DNA of 64,000 nucleotides from Dalbergia cochinchinensis. Taxonomy: Eukaryota > Streptophyta > Magnoliopsida > Fabales > Fabaceae. The translations under genes were made by a program, and so were the position numbers. The stretch spans positions 56,908,549 through 56,972,548 of the forward strand of contig CM062377.1 of the NCBI GenBank assembly GCA_031216125.1, given 5' to 3'. How positions within the stretch are numbered: position 1 is the stretch's first letter; each line of letters opens with the position of its first letter. The notes under the pieces were generated by a model. That model ran no database searches. It saw nothing but the letters and a program-made list of their open reading frames with translations, and was not told where the DNA came from. Positions 1 through 10,589 of the stretch are shown here, in pieces.

Positions 1-221
1 GGAAAATTACACTAACCCTTCTTTTATATTGTTGGATTGTGAGAAAATGTAGTAAAATCTAAGATGTCAAATTAAAAACAACGAGATGTTAACTAGAAGA
101 GATCTGATAGAACAAAAAACCCCAATAGCTTACACCATTCTGTATTCACTGGCAGGTATACAGAATTAATTTGCTTGCAATATTTAAAAAATAAAATAAA
201 ATTTAAAAAAAAACCCGTTTT

Positions 222-625
222 TCAGATGTGAAGCAAAGAGTAGTTGAATAAAACGGGAGCCCGAATAACCAAGAAGCACGGAATCGGATTCCAATTGGAT
301 TTGTGGATGAAATCCGTTGATAAAGGAGATGGGGAGATGGAAAGAGGGAAGAGAATTGTATCAAAGAACGAGACTTTACAGCAACAATTTGTGATCTTCG
401 TTTGGCTTAGCATCAACTGTCAAGCTCTCTCTCTCTCTCTCTCTCTCGTCGGTGTGCTGGGAAGGTTTAGAGAGAAAAGAAAAGGGAGATTCGAAGTGGC
501 AGCGTAGAAACAGGGCGTGAACAAACTGTCCCTGGAAAAAGTTGACTCATGCATAGCAACAATTACCTTCACCTCAAAAACAGGCCTCTTGACCCAGAAA
601 TTTTGAAAAAAAATGGTTATTTACG
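222..625 (-). other. Possible 5' leader of a minus-strand gene
   Basis: Read on the minus strand, this stretch is pyrimidine-rich, carries a CT/GA microsatellite and is less AT-rich than its surroundings, which resembles a plant 5'UTR. A TATA-like run lies just upstream on that strand (about 650-665). The open frame here (222-416) is rich in C, F, S and P and matches no family I know. If the idea is right, the coding part lies beyond the left edge of the window. No splice donor could be fixed. Confidence 0.22.
425..447. repeat. (CT)n microsatellite
   Basis: Uninterrupted CT dinucleotide run of about 11 units. Such runs are common in plant 5' leaders, which is part of the argument for the neighbouring leader call. 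Confidence 0.9.
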
Positions 626-676
626 GGTATGCGAGGATATTAATATCATCTATCAATATATACCCTTTTTTTTTTT

Positions 677-1255
677 AGAGTAAAACTGTAACTTAGTCTC
701 TTGTGTTTATATTAGGAAATAGATTAGTTCTTAAAGTCTCTTGTGTTTATATTAAGAAATAGATTAGTTCTTAAGATTTAAAAAATTTCATATTAGTCCC
801 TTAAATTTTATAAATGGGACAAGTTAATCCCTCTATAAAATTATCTTCTGAGTTGTATCCTGTTAGTTTACTTATATGTATTGTTAACTTATTTATATGT
901 ATTGTTAATTTTTATGGTGGTTCTAACTTATCTCACTCGTCTAAACCAAGTCGTTTAAACCTTCTTTTTCATCTTCTTTGTCCACATAATTCTCTACTTG
1001 AAAGAAAGATTTTGATATTAGGTTGTCATTTGTTCTATACAAAACAAAGAAGCAAGTTGTGCTAACTCAACTACTGCCAAAGCTTAACGTAACACACGAC
1101 ATTTTCATATCAATTCAAGCAACAATTTGATTGGGGGAGGGACTAATTTATCTCTATTTATAAAATTTAAGATATTAATATAAAATTTTTTAAATTTAAG
1201 GGACTAATTTATTTCCCACTATAAATCTGAAAAACTAAATTGGATATTTAATCCC
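677..1255. mobile_element. Mutator-like non-autonomous element (MITE) with long TIRs
   Basis: The left arm (about 677-833) is matched, with scattered mismatches, by the reverse complement of 1139-1255. Both arms contain the phrases AGTCCCTTAAATTTTATAAA and TTTAAAAAATTT. The right end reads out as GGGATTAAATATCCAATTTAG, the GGGnTAAAT start seen in plant Mutator-like MITEs and in the element at 19216-19664. The left end is weaker. Flanks are T-rich and no clean 9-bp target duplication is visible. There is no transposase. Confidence 0.6.
695..774. repeat. 40-bp tandem duplication
   Basis: Two head-to-tail copies of a 40-bp unit (695-734 and 735-774) differ at one base (G/A). The duplication lies inside the left TIR of the surrounding MITE and explains why that arm is longer than the right one. 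Confidence 0.9.
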
Positions 1256-1783
1256 TTTTTAATAAAAGCATTATGTTTAATAGTGTCACGTATTTTTTTT
1301 TTTGTAACAGTCAATGATGTAATACGTCTAACAGTGCAATGTATTATGCATTTTTCAATTTCCCAAGATGACTAACCTACGTTTGACCATTGACAGAGCA
1401 GTTTTCGAGACGCAAAAAATGTGGCACTGTGCAACGTATTGAGTGCTACAGTGTTGCATGTAATAACATTTGATTGCCAACTGAAAATTGAATACGTCGA
1501 CAATCCGATATATTGGATTTGTGATAAATTTGTTTGACCGTGCAACATATTACCATTAAAAAAAAATTAGTGTAGATAGGTAAAAAATGTTAAAAGAGAT
1601 TGAAATATGGAAATAATCTTTTTTTAAAACATTTTTTTGGGGTAAAAAAGCCTAAAAAAGAAGGTAAAAAAACAATTACCTTATATTTATTAAAATAAAT
1701 ATCCAATTAGTCCTTTTAAATTTAAAAGTTCCATAAAACCCCCTTAGATTTTAAAAGAGGACAAATTGACTTTTCCATATAGG
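1256..1783. other. Non-coding AT-rich spacer
   Basis: No gene is visible. Positions about 1695-1770 repeat the vocabulary of the preceding MITE (AATTAGTCCTTTTAAATTTAAA and GAGGACAAATTGAC), so this is probably a scrap of a related Mutator-type TIR. The rest (1256-1690) holds T-runs and nothing I recognise. Confidence 0.5.
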
Positions 1784-2084
1784 TGTGTACATATGATGTC
1801 TTAAGTTCATGTGTGCTTGGATAAGAGTGTCACACGGTCTTTGAGTGCCTCGAAAACCCTCAGATCTCAGAAAATCATCTTTTTACTGAAGTTTGCATTT
1901 TTCTATGCAGACAGGTTCACTATAGTGAGCTTCTCTCGCTGTAGTGGGTAGGGTGATCTAGCAAACTTCTGTCTTGCAATAGCAAAATTTCCTTGTTGCA
2001 ACAAGCCTGGTTCACTGCATTGAGGACCCCTGACACTGACAGACATCTAAAACGATGCAGTTTTTTTAAACAACCATCTTTCTC

Positions 2085-2092
2085 TATAAATA
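2085..2092 (+). promoter_or_regulatory. TATA box of family-A LTR
   Basis: TATAAATA in a CT-rich context, followed by a pyrimidine-rich leader. It sits where a U3 promoter is expected in the LTR fragment. The LTR is broken about 70 bp downstream by the nested insertion. Confidence 0.45.
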
Positions 2093-3180
2093 TACCCATA
2101 CTCGATCTTTCACCCCCCAAACCAAGCCATAACTCTACAAAGCTCTCTCCTACCCCTTTCACATGTAACACCCCGATTTTTCTGTTCGAGGGAAATGACC
2201 AAAATGCCCCTGAGGTCATTTCCTGACCCGAGTTCGAGGGTAACCAACTCGGTCGCCCTCGAAGGGTCAACTCAATGTTTGAAGGGGATTGAATGGCCTT
2301 TGAATGCTCCCGGAAGCGAAAATCTCGTTTCAGCTTTGGTCAAAATGACCAAAATACCCCTATAGCGTTTTTACGCGGGTAAAGGTGTCGTTTGAGCCCG
2401 GAACTTTCCCCAGAAGTTTAAAAACATGTTTTCATGTGTCTAGAGGTCTCTGTTCAAGTCCCGGTGGCCCCGGGCAATTTTAGTGCAAAATTACGATTTT
2501 GCCTCTAGAATAGTGTTTTTGAGCTTAATGACGTAATTAAGCAAACCTAAGCAATATTAGGCTCTAAACGAAGATTAATTTATTTCTCTAATTAATCTAG
2601 AGTCAAAATAATTTATTAAAGTTAATTAGAACCTAAAATTGCTTAGATTAAACTTAAATCCCTTTTTAGAACTCAAGACTCCTAGTCTTGGAATCTTGAA
2701 TAGTGTTTTCTCTCTCTAATTCCTTAAATCAAGGAAATGTGTCTAGAGTTGTTTAGACTCTAAATTGAGGATTTAACTCATTAATGGTGTAAGACCACTC
2801 CTTAATTATGTCTAGACCACCTTAATTATCAATTTCCCTTGCCTAAACACTTTCTTACAAATTCCTAATCTTAAGCATAATCAAAGATACACCTAAACAC
2901 AACTCTAAACCACAATTAAAATGCAAGAAACTCTTCTCCCTTGGCTGATGAAGTTTCGGCCAGCACACTCCCCATTGACCACATGTTTAATTATTTTCTC
3001 ACTCAAAGAACCATGCTTGAGGCCATACCTTGAACCATGCCTCACCATACCTTAAGTCATACCTCACCATGCCTCAAGAACACATTATCTCACCTCATGG
3101 AACTCATGGATGCCTCTAATTCTGCACCTCATGGCCGAAAACACCTTCAGCCCTCACCCCCTCCATTTGTTTCATTTCTC

Positions 3181-3188
3181 TATAAATA
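3181..3188 (+). promoter_or_regulatory. TATA box of family-B LTR
   Basis: TATAAATA about 1,020 bp into the LTR. The sister LTR has the same octamer (34647-34654) at about 1,160 bp. The conserved position suggests the U3/R boundary lies about 30 bp downstream, near 3215. Confidence 0.55.
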
Positions 3189-4047
3189 GAATGCCTTGAG
3201 GAGCTTGCACCACTTTTAGATCATTTGCTAAGTTTAGGAGCACTCAAAGCTTTTCTTTTTCTCTCAAAGTTTTTGTGTTCTTCAAGTTCTTGGAGTTCTT
3301 CAAGTTCTTCATCTTCTTCATCTTCTTCTTCCATCTTCAAGTTCATCACATCAAGTAGAGATTTTCTTTCATGTATTCTTTTCTTTAAAGTTCTTGTTTC
3401 AAGCTTGATGTTCATAGTTTCTCTTGGTTCCTTTTAGAACTTCTTTTCTTCTCCTTCTTCCTCTTTATGTTTCGGCCATGGGCCTTTGGGAATGAAGGAA
3501 TGAGAGCTTGATGATGAGAGTTTCATGATGATGTTCATCACTTGAAACAAACTCTAGAGCTTGATCTTTGTTCTTGAGCAAAAATGTTTTTAGTTTTTCC
3601 TTTCTTGAACTCTTGAGAACTTTAGCTTTAATGATGTTTTAAAATGGCTCTATGAACTCAATGATGAGGACTCATGATGTTGGTGTTAATATATCATCAA
3701 GATCATGAACTCTAGAGTTTTAAAATGTTCCTTTTTCTTCTTGAAGATTTCGGCCATTTCCTTAAATTTTTCTAAGCTTCATGGTTTGATTTCCTAAAAA
3801 TATTATGTTGAGTTTTAAGAACTCTAAGCTTGACTTTACCTTGCTTGGATGAGTTTGAGTTATGGTTTAAATTCCTTTAAAGTCTTGTTAAGAGCTCTAG
3901 AAAGATAAAATGAACTTGCATAATTTATTTTATGCTTGCATTCATATTTACATTCTTGTTATGCACCTTTACTTTCAAGCTATCATCTAAGAACATAAAG
4001 ATTAAAATGGAACTTGCATCTTCATTTAATTTAATTCTCAAAGCCTT

Positions 4048-4212
4048 TCTATTTCGGCCTTAAAGTCGATTGTTGTTGGGCCTAGAGCACTAAAATAAAG
4101 AATTGAACTTGCATCCTCACTTAATTAATTCCTCGAATGCCTATCTATTTCGGCCTTAAAGTCGATTGTTGTTGGGCCAAGAGCACTAAAATAAAGAATT
4201 GAACCTTGCATA
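4048..4212. repeat. 96-bp period tandem duplication inside the LTR
   Basis: The block TCTATTTCGGCCTTAAAGTC and the following ~60 bases recur with a 96-bp offset (starts 4048 and 4144). They differ at a few positions, for example CCTAGAGC against CCAAGAGC. The second copy is incomplete. Confidence 0.85.
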
Positions 4213-5599
4213 TTTACTTTCAAGCTTGCACGTTTAAGTTTATGCCTTGCATATTTATATTTAAGTCATCACTTTACTTTGTAAGCAAGATTAAAAATGA
4301 AAAGCATGAGCACGTTTAGTTTACGTCGTAACTTAAGAACCTAGAGCTCAAAGACTTGCCCATTTCATTCCAAGATAAGGTTAAATGTGAATGCATTCCT
4401 TGAATGCATAATTTCGGCCAAGTAGTGATGATGGACTTGCAATGAGTCTTCATCTAGCTACTAGGACTAATAGTCTATGTTTCAAGTCTTCCCTAAAGCC
4501 TTACAAATTTTTATAAGGTTATATCGTCACAAGTTATGATTTTATTCTCGTTTAGGGGATGGGATATGTTTTGGTCACTGACCTAAGGCTTCACTTAGCC
4601 TCTTGATGAATTAAAATGTTTTGCAAAGAGTTTTAGAAGTTCTAGATCGATTCAGAAAGAAACTAGTTAACTTATGTACCTAGAAATGTCAATTTAACTC
4701 TCTCATTTAAGTTAAATGTTTTCAGTTCTGATATGATGAGTGTGATGCTGTATGATGATGTTTTGATGTGTTGGAATGTGTGAAAATATCATGTGATGAT
4801 GTAGAAGCGATCCTATGCATGATAGGTAAGAAACTAGCTAACTAGAAATACTGTAAAGCTAGAATTTAACATAGTTTTGACCCATTTGTTTATGGAACTA
4901 ATCCAAACTGTTTTAATGGGAACATAATCAGATTTAGATTGTTTAGACATGAAAAACTTGGCATCATTTGAATTAGAATTGAATTCTAGCACCTATAGGG
5001 AAACTAGTAACTAGAAAACCGTAAAAATGCAATGTAGAACTCATAGAACATTTATTTTTTTTCTGGATTCTGTCCAGCACCCTTACAACATGATAAACAT
5101 GATTAATAATTAGTCCTTAAGCATAGGAATGCCTCATAATTGATTTAGATTTAATCCATAGCGCCTTAGGCGAAAACGGAACCAAGAAAGGGTCTAAAAC
5201 GTAAGTTCTAGAACCCCGTGATCACAAGTTAAGAATCCTACCCTATGCTTTTCAGATTTAAATGTAGATATGAGGATTATGAGTGATGTTTAATTATGAG
5301 CCCTTAGGTGCATAAAATATGAGCGACGGATGTTAGAGAACCAAATCTCATGATTAAGACCCGTAAGGGTCAAAGCATAAGCTACCGTAAGGATAAACGG
5401 TTGAATGTGTCCATGATGATGTATGTTATGTAAATGATGATGATGTTATTCATATGATGAATTCATGAGGATATATGTTTATGTGGCATAAAGCAAATTT
5501 GGAAGGAATTCGGTGTAATGCCATCGTGCTGCCGAATTCCCAACAAATTTGGGGACTTAAAGAGATTTTGAAAATTAAGGTACTAAGATGGGTTCTAGG

Positions 5600-5856
5600 A
5601 TGACATCGGTTCGGCCGAGCACCTCCATAGAACTCATGTGACATCGGTACCATTTTATACTCTTAGGTGACACCGGTTCGGCCGAGCACCCCTAAGAGTT
5701 TTGCCCCCTAACCCGTACTCAGATAGTCGGGATTTATGATTTATGATACGCTTATCGTTAAGTGGTAAGTAAGAACTAGTGACGACTAGTTAAGGTATGA
5801 GCTCATAACCTAGATGTATGACACGTTTTGGGTAACACCGGTTCGGCCGAGCACCC
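5600..5856. repeat. Three copies of a GC-rich motif, ACCGGTTCGGCCGAGCACC
   Basis: Near-identical copies lie at about 5602-5623, 5669-5690 and 5836-5856, each preceded by GT(G)ACA-type bases. The first copy has ATCGG in place of ACCGG. The spacing is uneven (about 67 and 167 bp). The core TTCGGCCGA is palindromic. No equivalent is seen in the sister LTR at 33485-37630, where this interval is shorter. Confidence 0.8.
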
Positions 5857-6261
5857 CCAGTTCGATTGTCTTTTAGGGTGGCCCATGAGGAAGAGAAGTT
5901 TCATGATTATGATTATGTCACTAAGTTTTGTCCCATATGAATGTTACTATTGCCACTTTATGCCACCAAGTATGATGATGCTTGATGTTGTGTTTTATGT
6001 ATGTGCATTAGGTAGTGCCATGCATACATTTTCTATTATGTTGCATTCATAACACTAAGATCATCCTAAAATGAATGAACCTTGGCTAAAATATATTCTA
6101 AAGTTTAAAATGAACTTAATACATGCTCAGTCATTTTATATAAATAAACCCAAGGTTCCTGAGGACGTAGATGATGACACCTAGGTAGTAGGAGGCCCTA
6201 CTGAGATTCTTTAGCAAAGATTCTCACTCCCTCTATCTCTTCCTTTCCGTCACGTCTTCAA

Positions 6262-6789
6262 ATGGCGACGTTCGTAGTGTTCGTAGACACGCCGACGTGG
6301 GAGGTGCACTATGACCCGACTCACGGGTCATACCATTTTGAGGGACAGTGCACGGTGCGGGTTTTCATGTTCGTAGGACGCCCCTTCGCTCATCCCGTGT
6401 AAACCCATCGCTTCTCCCCGACTGCACCCTATGGCGACGATGAGCGGGTTTTTGAGCGCGCACGTACGCATGACGAGAGAGTGCTCCGAATGCACACCGC
6501 CACCCTAGCCATGCGAGACTATCCCGATTACGTGCCCCGGACTTACTTCTCGGAGACCCACCCGTCCGAGGACCCGCCTACCCATCCGTATAGCGAAAGC
6601 TCTGCCCCTTCTCCCCCACCGTTGAGGGAGGGCAGTGAGGATACCGTGACTCAGCCACGGCTTGCGCGACGACCGGAGATGCGACCATACCGCGGGGGTC
6701 ACACTCGATCCCCGTTCCGTTTCTTCACGTCCGAGGAGCTCGCCCAGTTTCCCAGATATTTGCCTCGTTCACGAGATGGACGCCAGTAG
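6262..6789 (+). pseudogene. GC-rich open frame of unknown function embedded in the solo LTR
   Basis: From ATG at 6262 one frame runs 176 codons to TAG at 6787-6789, with a single internal stop (TAA at 6400-6402, codon 47). Base composition is clearly GC-rich, unlike the AT-rich LTR on both sides. The first part is V/F/T-rich and begins MATFVVFVDTPTWEV. The second part (codons ~95-176) is rich in P, S, R and E, with the acidic/proline stretch SEDPPTHPYSESSAPSPPP and the tail FFTSEELAQFPRYLP. I recognise no domain, signal peptide or membrane segment. The sister LTR keeps the flanking text (CCTACTGAGATTCTT, then a TTTTCCGT-like run) but lacks this block. It may be a captured host exon, an element-encoded accessory protein, or a chance frame; the GC shift argues against chance. 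Confidence 0.4.
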
Positions 6790-8031
6790 GAGGTGATGAT
6801 CGTCTGATGGAGTACCCGGTTAGAGCACACACCACCTAGATGGGGATAAACCTTCTTTTGTTTAGAGGTTATCCTATTAGGTGCATTCAGGTTGGGGAGT
6901 AGATCATGTTTATGTTTATGTTGTATTTCTTTTCATGTATTTTCCTTGTACTAAAGTAAGTCCCATACTTATAAGTGGGCCAGTTAGATATATATGGGAT
7001 GATATTCAGTGTTATTCATGGTGTGCCTTATGTTACGATGTTGTGAGACATTTGGTTTTATTATACATGGTTTACCGCTTATCGTATCACACGGCTCTCA
7101 CTTTGTTTTTCAAAAAAAAATTTACCCGTATTTTCTGCTAAGTAATTCAAGTTAAATGAGGACTATGAAGTAACAGACTAATGATTAACCTAATTATGTT
7201 CTAGAGTATTGGGTTAAAAATTAGGATGTTACATCACACAACTCCAAGCCTCCTTCATCCTCTCTACTTATTAGGTAAGGTGCCTTTGTCAATTTTTCTT
7301 CTATGTTCTTTCACATACAGAGATAGGGCTTCCTCATGCACGAATTTGGCATGATTTTCCTTCCCCCAAATCTGCCCTACTATGATCTTGATTGTCTTAT
7401 GAGTTGTTTGTGATTTTATGACAATTGTTGGTGTCATTCTTACCTTTCAAGGTCAAGTGGATAGTACGCATGCACTCCCGACATTAAACGATAAGTGGGT
7501 TTAAACTCATGACCTTATTTTCAGTCATTATGAGTATATTCTAAGTATTATGATTTCCAAGCATGAATTTAGAAGTGAAAACATGGGATAAGCATGGTTC
7601 TACAAATTCTGCCAGTTCTAGAAAAATTATGATTTTTTACTATAGCATGCAAAATGTGTTTTAAAAAACCACAGGACCATAATTGATCTATTGCATGCCA
7701 TGAAAATGCCTTATGCTTATGAAAAGACTTATTGGAAAATTTTGATTTAGCAAGTTTATAGAAATTGGCAGACACAAATCATAAATGGATGAAATTATTA
7801 TGATTTACGAGTTTCCATGTTTTTGAAATTATGTCAGCTTGAAATATGATATTGGAATTTCATTTTTATGTTATTGAAAGTATTGAACTCAGTATGATTT
7901 AGAACATTTACCAAACACATACTCTATGGGTTTCTAAAATCATATGTCTGCAAGTTGGTGACCCCTTGGGCATGATTTTAGAACCCCCAGCTATGTTGAC
8001 AGCCAAACTATTAGAATCCTAGTTATGTATT

Positions 8032-10396
8032 TATCACGACCCGATTTGGGAACATGATCGGAATGTGAAGGGTTGGGTCCCCGCGTAAGCCTCCTGGGTA
8101 ACGTGACTTACTAAATGCATGGATTAATGTGATTTTCATACTTAAAACCTAAATTTCATCTAAACCATTATCAATTTCTTTATTTAAATGTAATATTGGG
8201 ATTCATAAAACTAAAATATTTTAACATACATAATCATGAATTTATCCTAATTAAATTCAACATGAGCTACAATAGTTCGTAAAAACATAAATTGTTTCAC
8301 CTAATGATCCTAGCGAATAATTGAAAATAGATTCAAATAAATACATGACCAATTTATTACATAAGCTTAATCATATTCTATATTTCAAATCAATACTTAA
8401 ATTCTAAAAGCATAAGGGGATGTACATAAGTCCTGAAAATAAATACTTAATCTTAAAATAGAATACATGATTCAAATCATACCTGCACAACTACTGGAGC
8501 ACTCTAATATAACATAAACCTAAACCAAGGCTTACTACAATGTAAAACTCACCACTGGAACAATTGTAAACTACTAAACTAGTAGCTGATCGATAACCTG
8601 CTCTATTACTGAACTGTAAGGAGAAAGAGAGAATGGTGAGTCAATAGACTCAGTGAGTGGATTCTCACCCACCACCCATATGGGACAATCAATAGGGTGT
8701 ATATAATATACATGTATCAAGCAAAAATCATTTTAATATCTGCATTCATAATTACATAGGAAAATATTTTTGAATACATGGTGCGGTAAATACTAGAGAT
8801 ACAGGAATCGTTGAACATGATAAATATATGCATACTAGTAATAATCACTCTAATATCTAAAATTTGAAAGGGCACCTAATAAGTTCCTATAGAGTGGACA
8901 CCTAACTAGATTTCATTCTCTGAATACTTTGAAGGACGAGATTGTCCTTTAGCGGATAACTTGGTACCAAGGTTAACAACCTTATAGCTATTAACTCATT
9001 GTCTTTTTCTCCATAATTACCATCTAAAACTAGTTTGTACATAAATCAAATAAATATGGAAACTCTCAAAACTCTAAAAAGTCTAAAAGCTTTGAATTCA
9101 TATTTTTCTAACAATCTGCTGTTGCATAACCATGGTTATGAAATCATATCCAAGGAATCACCAGTTTGGAGACATGGTGCTTTAAGAAACCCACAGAATA
9201 TGTATCTGACATTTGTTAAGAATCATACTTAACTCAATACTTTCAATTAATACAAAACTGAAATTCTAAAATCACATTTCATGACAATGTGATTTTATAA
9301 ACATGATAATTATAGAATCATAATAACATCTTTGGTTATGAAGATGAATCATACTCTGCTCAACATTTTTCTAATATAAATTAACTTGGTATTCTAAAAG
9401 CATAACCTGAAATCCCAAGTCTTTAAAATGTGGTAATATCATAAATCCATAAAAAACATGTTTGACAACTTTGTTAGACTTGCTAAATTATGTATTTTCC
9501 AAGAAATCCCTTTCATGAGCATATAAAATATTTTCATGGCATACAATAATCAATCATGGTCCCATGGTTTTCTTAAACACATTTTTCATGCTATAATCAA
9601 AATCATAATTTTGCTAAGTTTGGCATAACTTGCAAAGTCATGTCTATAACATACTTTTCACTTCTAAATTCATATTTAACAATCATAATACTATAAATGT
9701 AATCATAATGATGAGAACAAGGTCATGAGTTTAAACCCACTCACCTTGGAGAGCCGAATGAGAGGTATCACCACTAACTTGACCTTGGGAGTTAGGAATG
9801 GCATCAATAACTGCCAAAGAAGAAACATGAATTCAAGAATAACTATGAGCTCACTAGAACAACTCTATGAACATTAGGGGAGTACCAAACTTGAGAACAA
9901 CTAAGAACATAAACACCTTAACTCATAAACATAGGGAAAAAGAGAGGAAAGAAAGCATAAACCATGAACAATACTTACCTTGAAGCTTGGAGGGAGAAGG
10001 GTTTGGAAGGGTAATGGTTCAAAATATTAGGGACAAATGTGTGGGAAAGGGGATTATTAAATGAAACTATGTTATTTTGGATCTATTACGATATTGGGGT
10101 AATGACCGCTATAGCGGTTAGCTGAGAGAATCACCTTCTGTGCATAACACTTAGACCGCTATAACAGTCTCTAAAGACCAAAAACCCAACAACCAAAAGC
10201 CTGACCACAATAGCTATTTACAACTGCTACAGCGGTCTTTCCTATGACACCATCATTATAGCGGTCTTAGAAATGTAGGTTCTGCACTTTTACTGACTTT
10301 CTACATCCGAAGCCTTCTCAGCAACATGGGTGGCTCCCAGGAGACCCCAAACCCGTATTAGACTTATCTAGGGATATGTGGACCTGAGATATCACA
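8032..10396 (-). mobile_element. Solo LTR of family A, minus orientation, 2,365 bp
   Basis: On the minus strand it starts TGTGATATCTCAGG (right end) and ends CGGGTCGTGATA (left end). The flanking pentamers GTATT (8027-8031) and GAATT (10397-10401) match at 4 of 5 bases, so the target duplication is probable but imperfect. Its inner end (8032-9110) is the reverse complement of 14905-15937. Its middle (9115-9800) is the reverse complement of 7440-8015. No PBS or coding domain is attached. The U3 part (10080-10290) holds repeated CCGCTATAGCGG-like palindromes. Confidence 0.6.
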
Positions 10397-10401
10397 GAAT
10401 T

Positions 10402-10547
10402 ATTTAAGCAATTGAACTAAATATAATTCAAAACAATTGTCAGATACATATTTTGTGGGCTTCTGAAAATCACTATGTCTATAAGTTGGTGACCCCTTGA
10501 ACATGATTTCATAACCACAGTTATGCTATAGTCAGATTGTTGAATTG
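10402..10547 (+). repeat. Short family-A LTR scrap
   Basis: It is a direct copy of 7885-8026 with many differences. Both contain AAGTTGGTGACCCCTTG followed by CATGATTT. It directly follows the minus-strand solo LTR, so the same segment flanks that LTR on both sides in direct orientation. Confidence 0.6.
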
Positions 10548-10559
10548 TATAAACTAGCA

Positions 10560-10585
10560 ACTCGACAGGCAAGTGCCTGTTGAGT
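10560..10585. other. Compact perfect-stem hairpin
   Basis: ACTCGACAGGCA and TGCCTGTTGAGT form a 12-bp stem (one G-T pair) with a 2-base loop. A T-run follows at about 10590. It stands at the end of the family-A scrap. No function is evident. Confidence 0.5.
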
Positions 10586-10589
10586 GATC

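Larger units (their letters stand above)
2164..7233 (+). mobile_element. Giant solo LTR (family B), 5,070 bp
   Basis: It starts TGTAACACCCCG and ends GGATGTTACA, so it has TG...CA ends with inverted terminal bases. It is flanked by an exact 5-bp target duplication, TCACA (2159-2163 and 7234-7238). No second LTR, PBS, or gag/pol is present, hence solo LTR. It shares many blocks with 33485-37630: the opening 'AATGACCAAAATGCCCCT', the block around ACGTAATTAAG...AATATTAGGCTCTA, 'GACGACTAGT', and 'CCTACTGAGATTCTT'. The size and termini suggest a Ty3/gypsy family with very long LTRs (Tekay/Del or Tat/Ogre type). That assignment is inference, since no internal domain is attached. Confidence 0.85.
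1784..8026 (+). mobile_element. LTR fragment of family A, split by a larger solo LTR
   Basis: Parts 1784-2163 and 7239-8026 read as one plus-strand LTR piece that resembles the reverse complement of the LTR at 8032-10396. Shared phrases include GTGGGTTTAAACTCATGACC (7496 onward) and AAGTTGGTGACCCCTTG (7953 onward). A TATAAATA box at 2085-2092 fits an LTR promoter. The 5-kb element 2164-7233 is inserted at TCACA. The 3' third of the LTR, ending GGGTCGTGACA-like in this family, is missing here. The start near 1784 (TGTGTACATATG) is approximate. Confidence 0.6.

Noticed and set aside
3221..3437. Serine-rich (plus) and glutamate-rich (minus) frames
   Set aside because: Both arise from TTC/TCT-type simple repeats in the leader part of the solo LTR; no coding support.
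2164..7233. Full retrotransposon instead of solo LTR
   Set aside because: No repeated terminal segment, PBS or pol text inside; the start TGTAACACCCCG occurs once.
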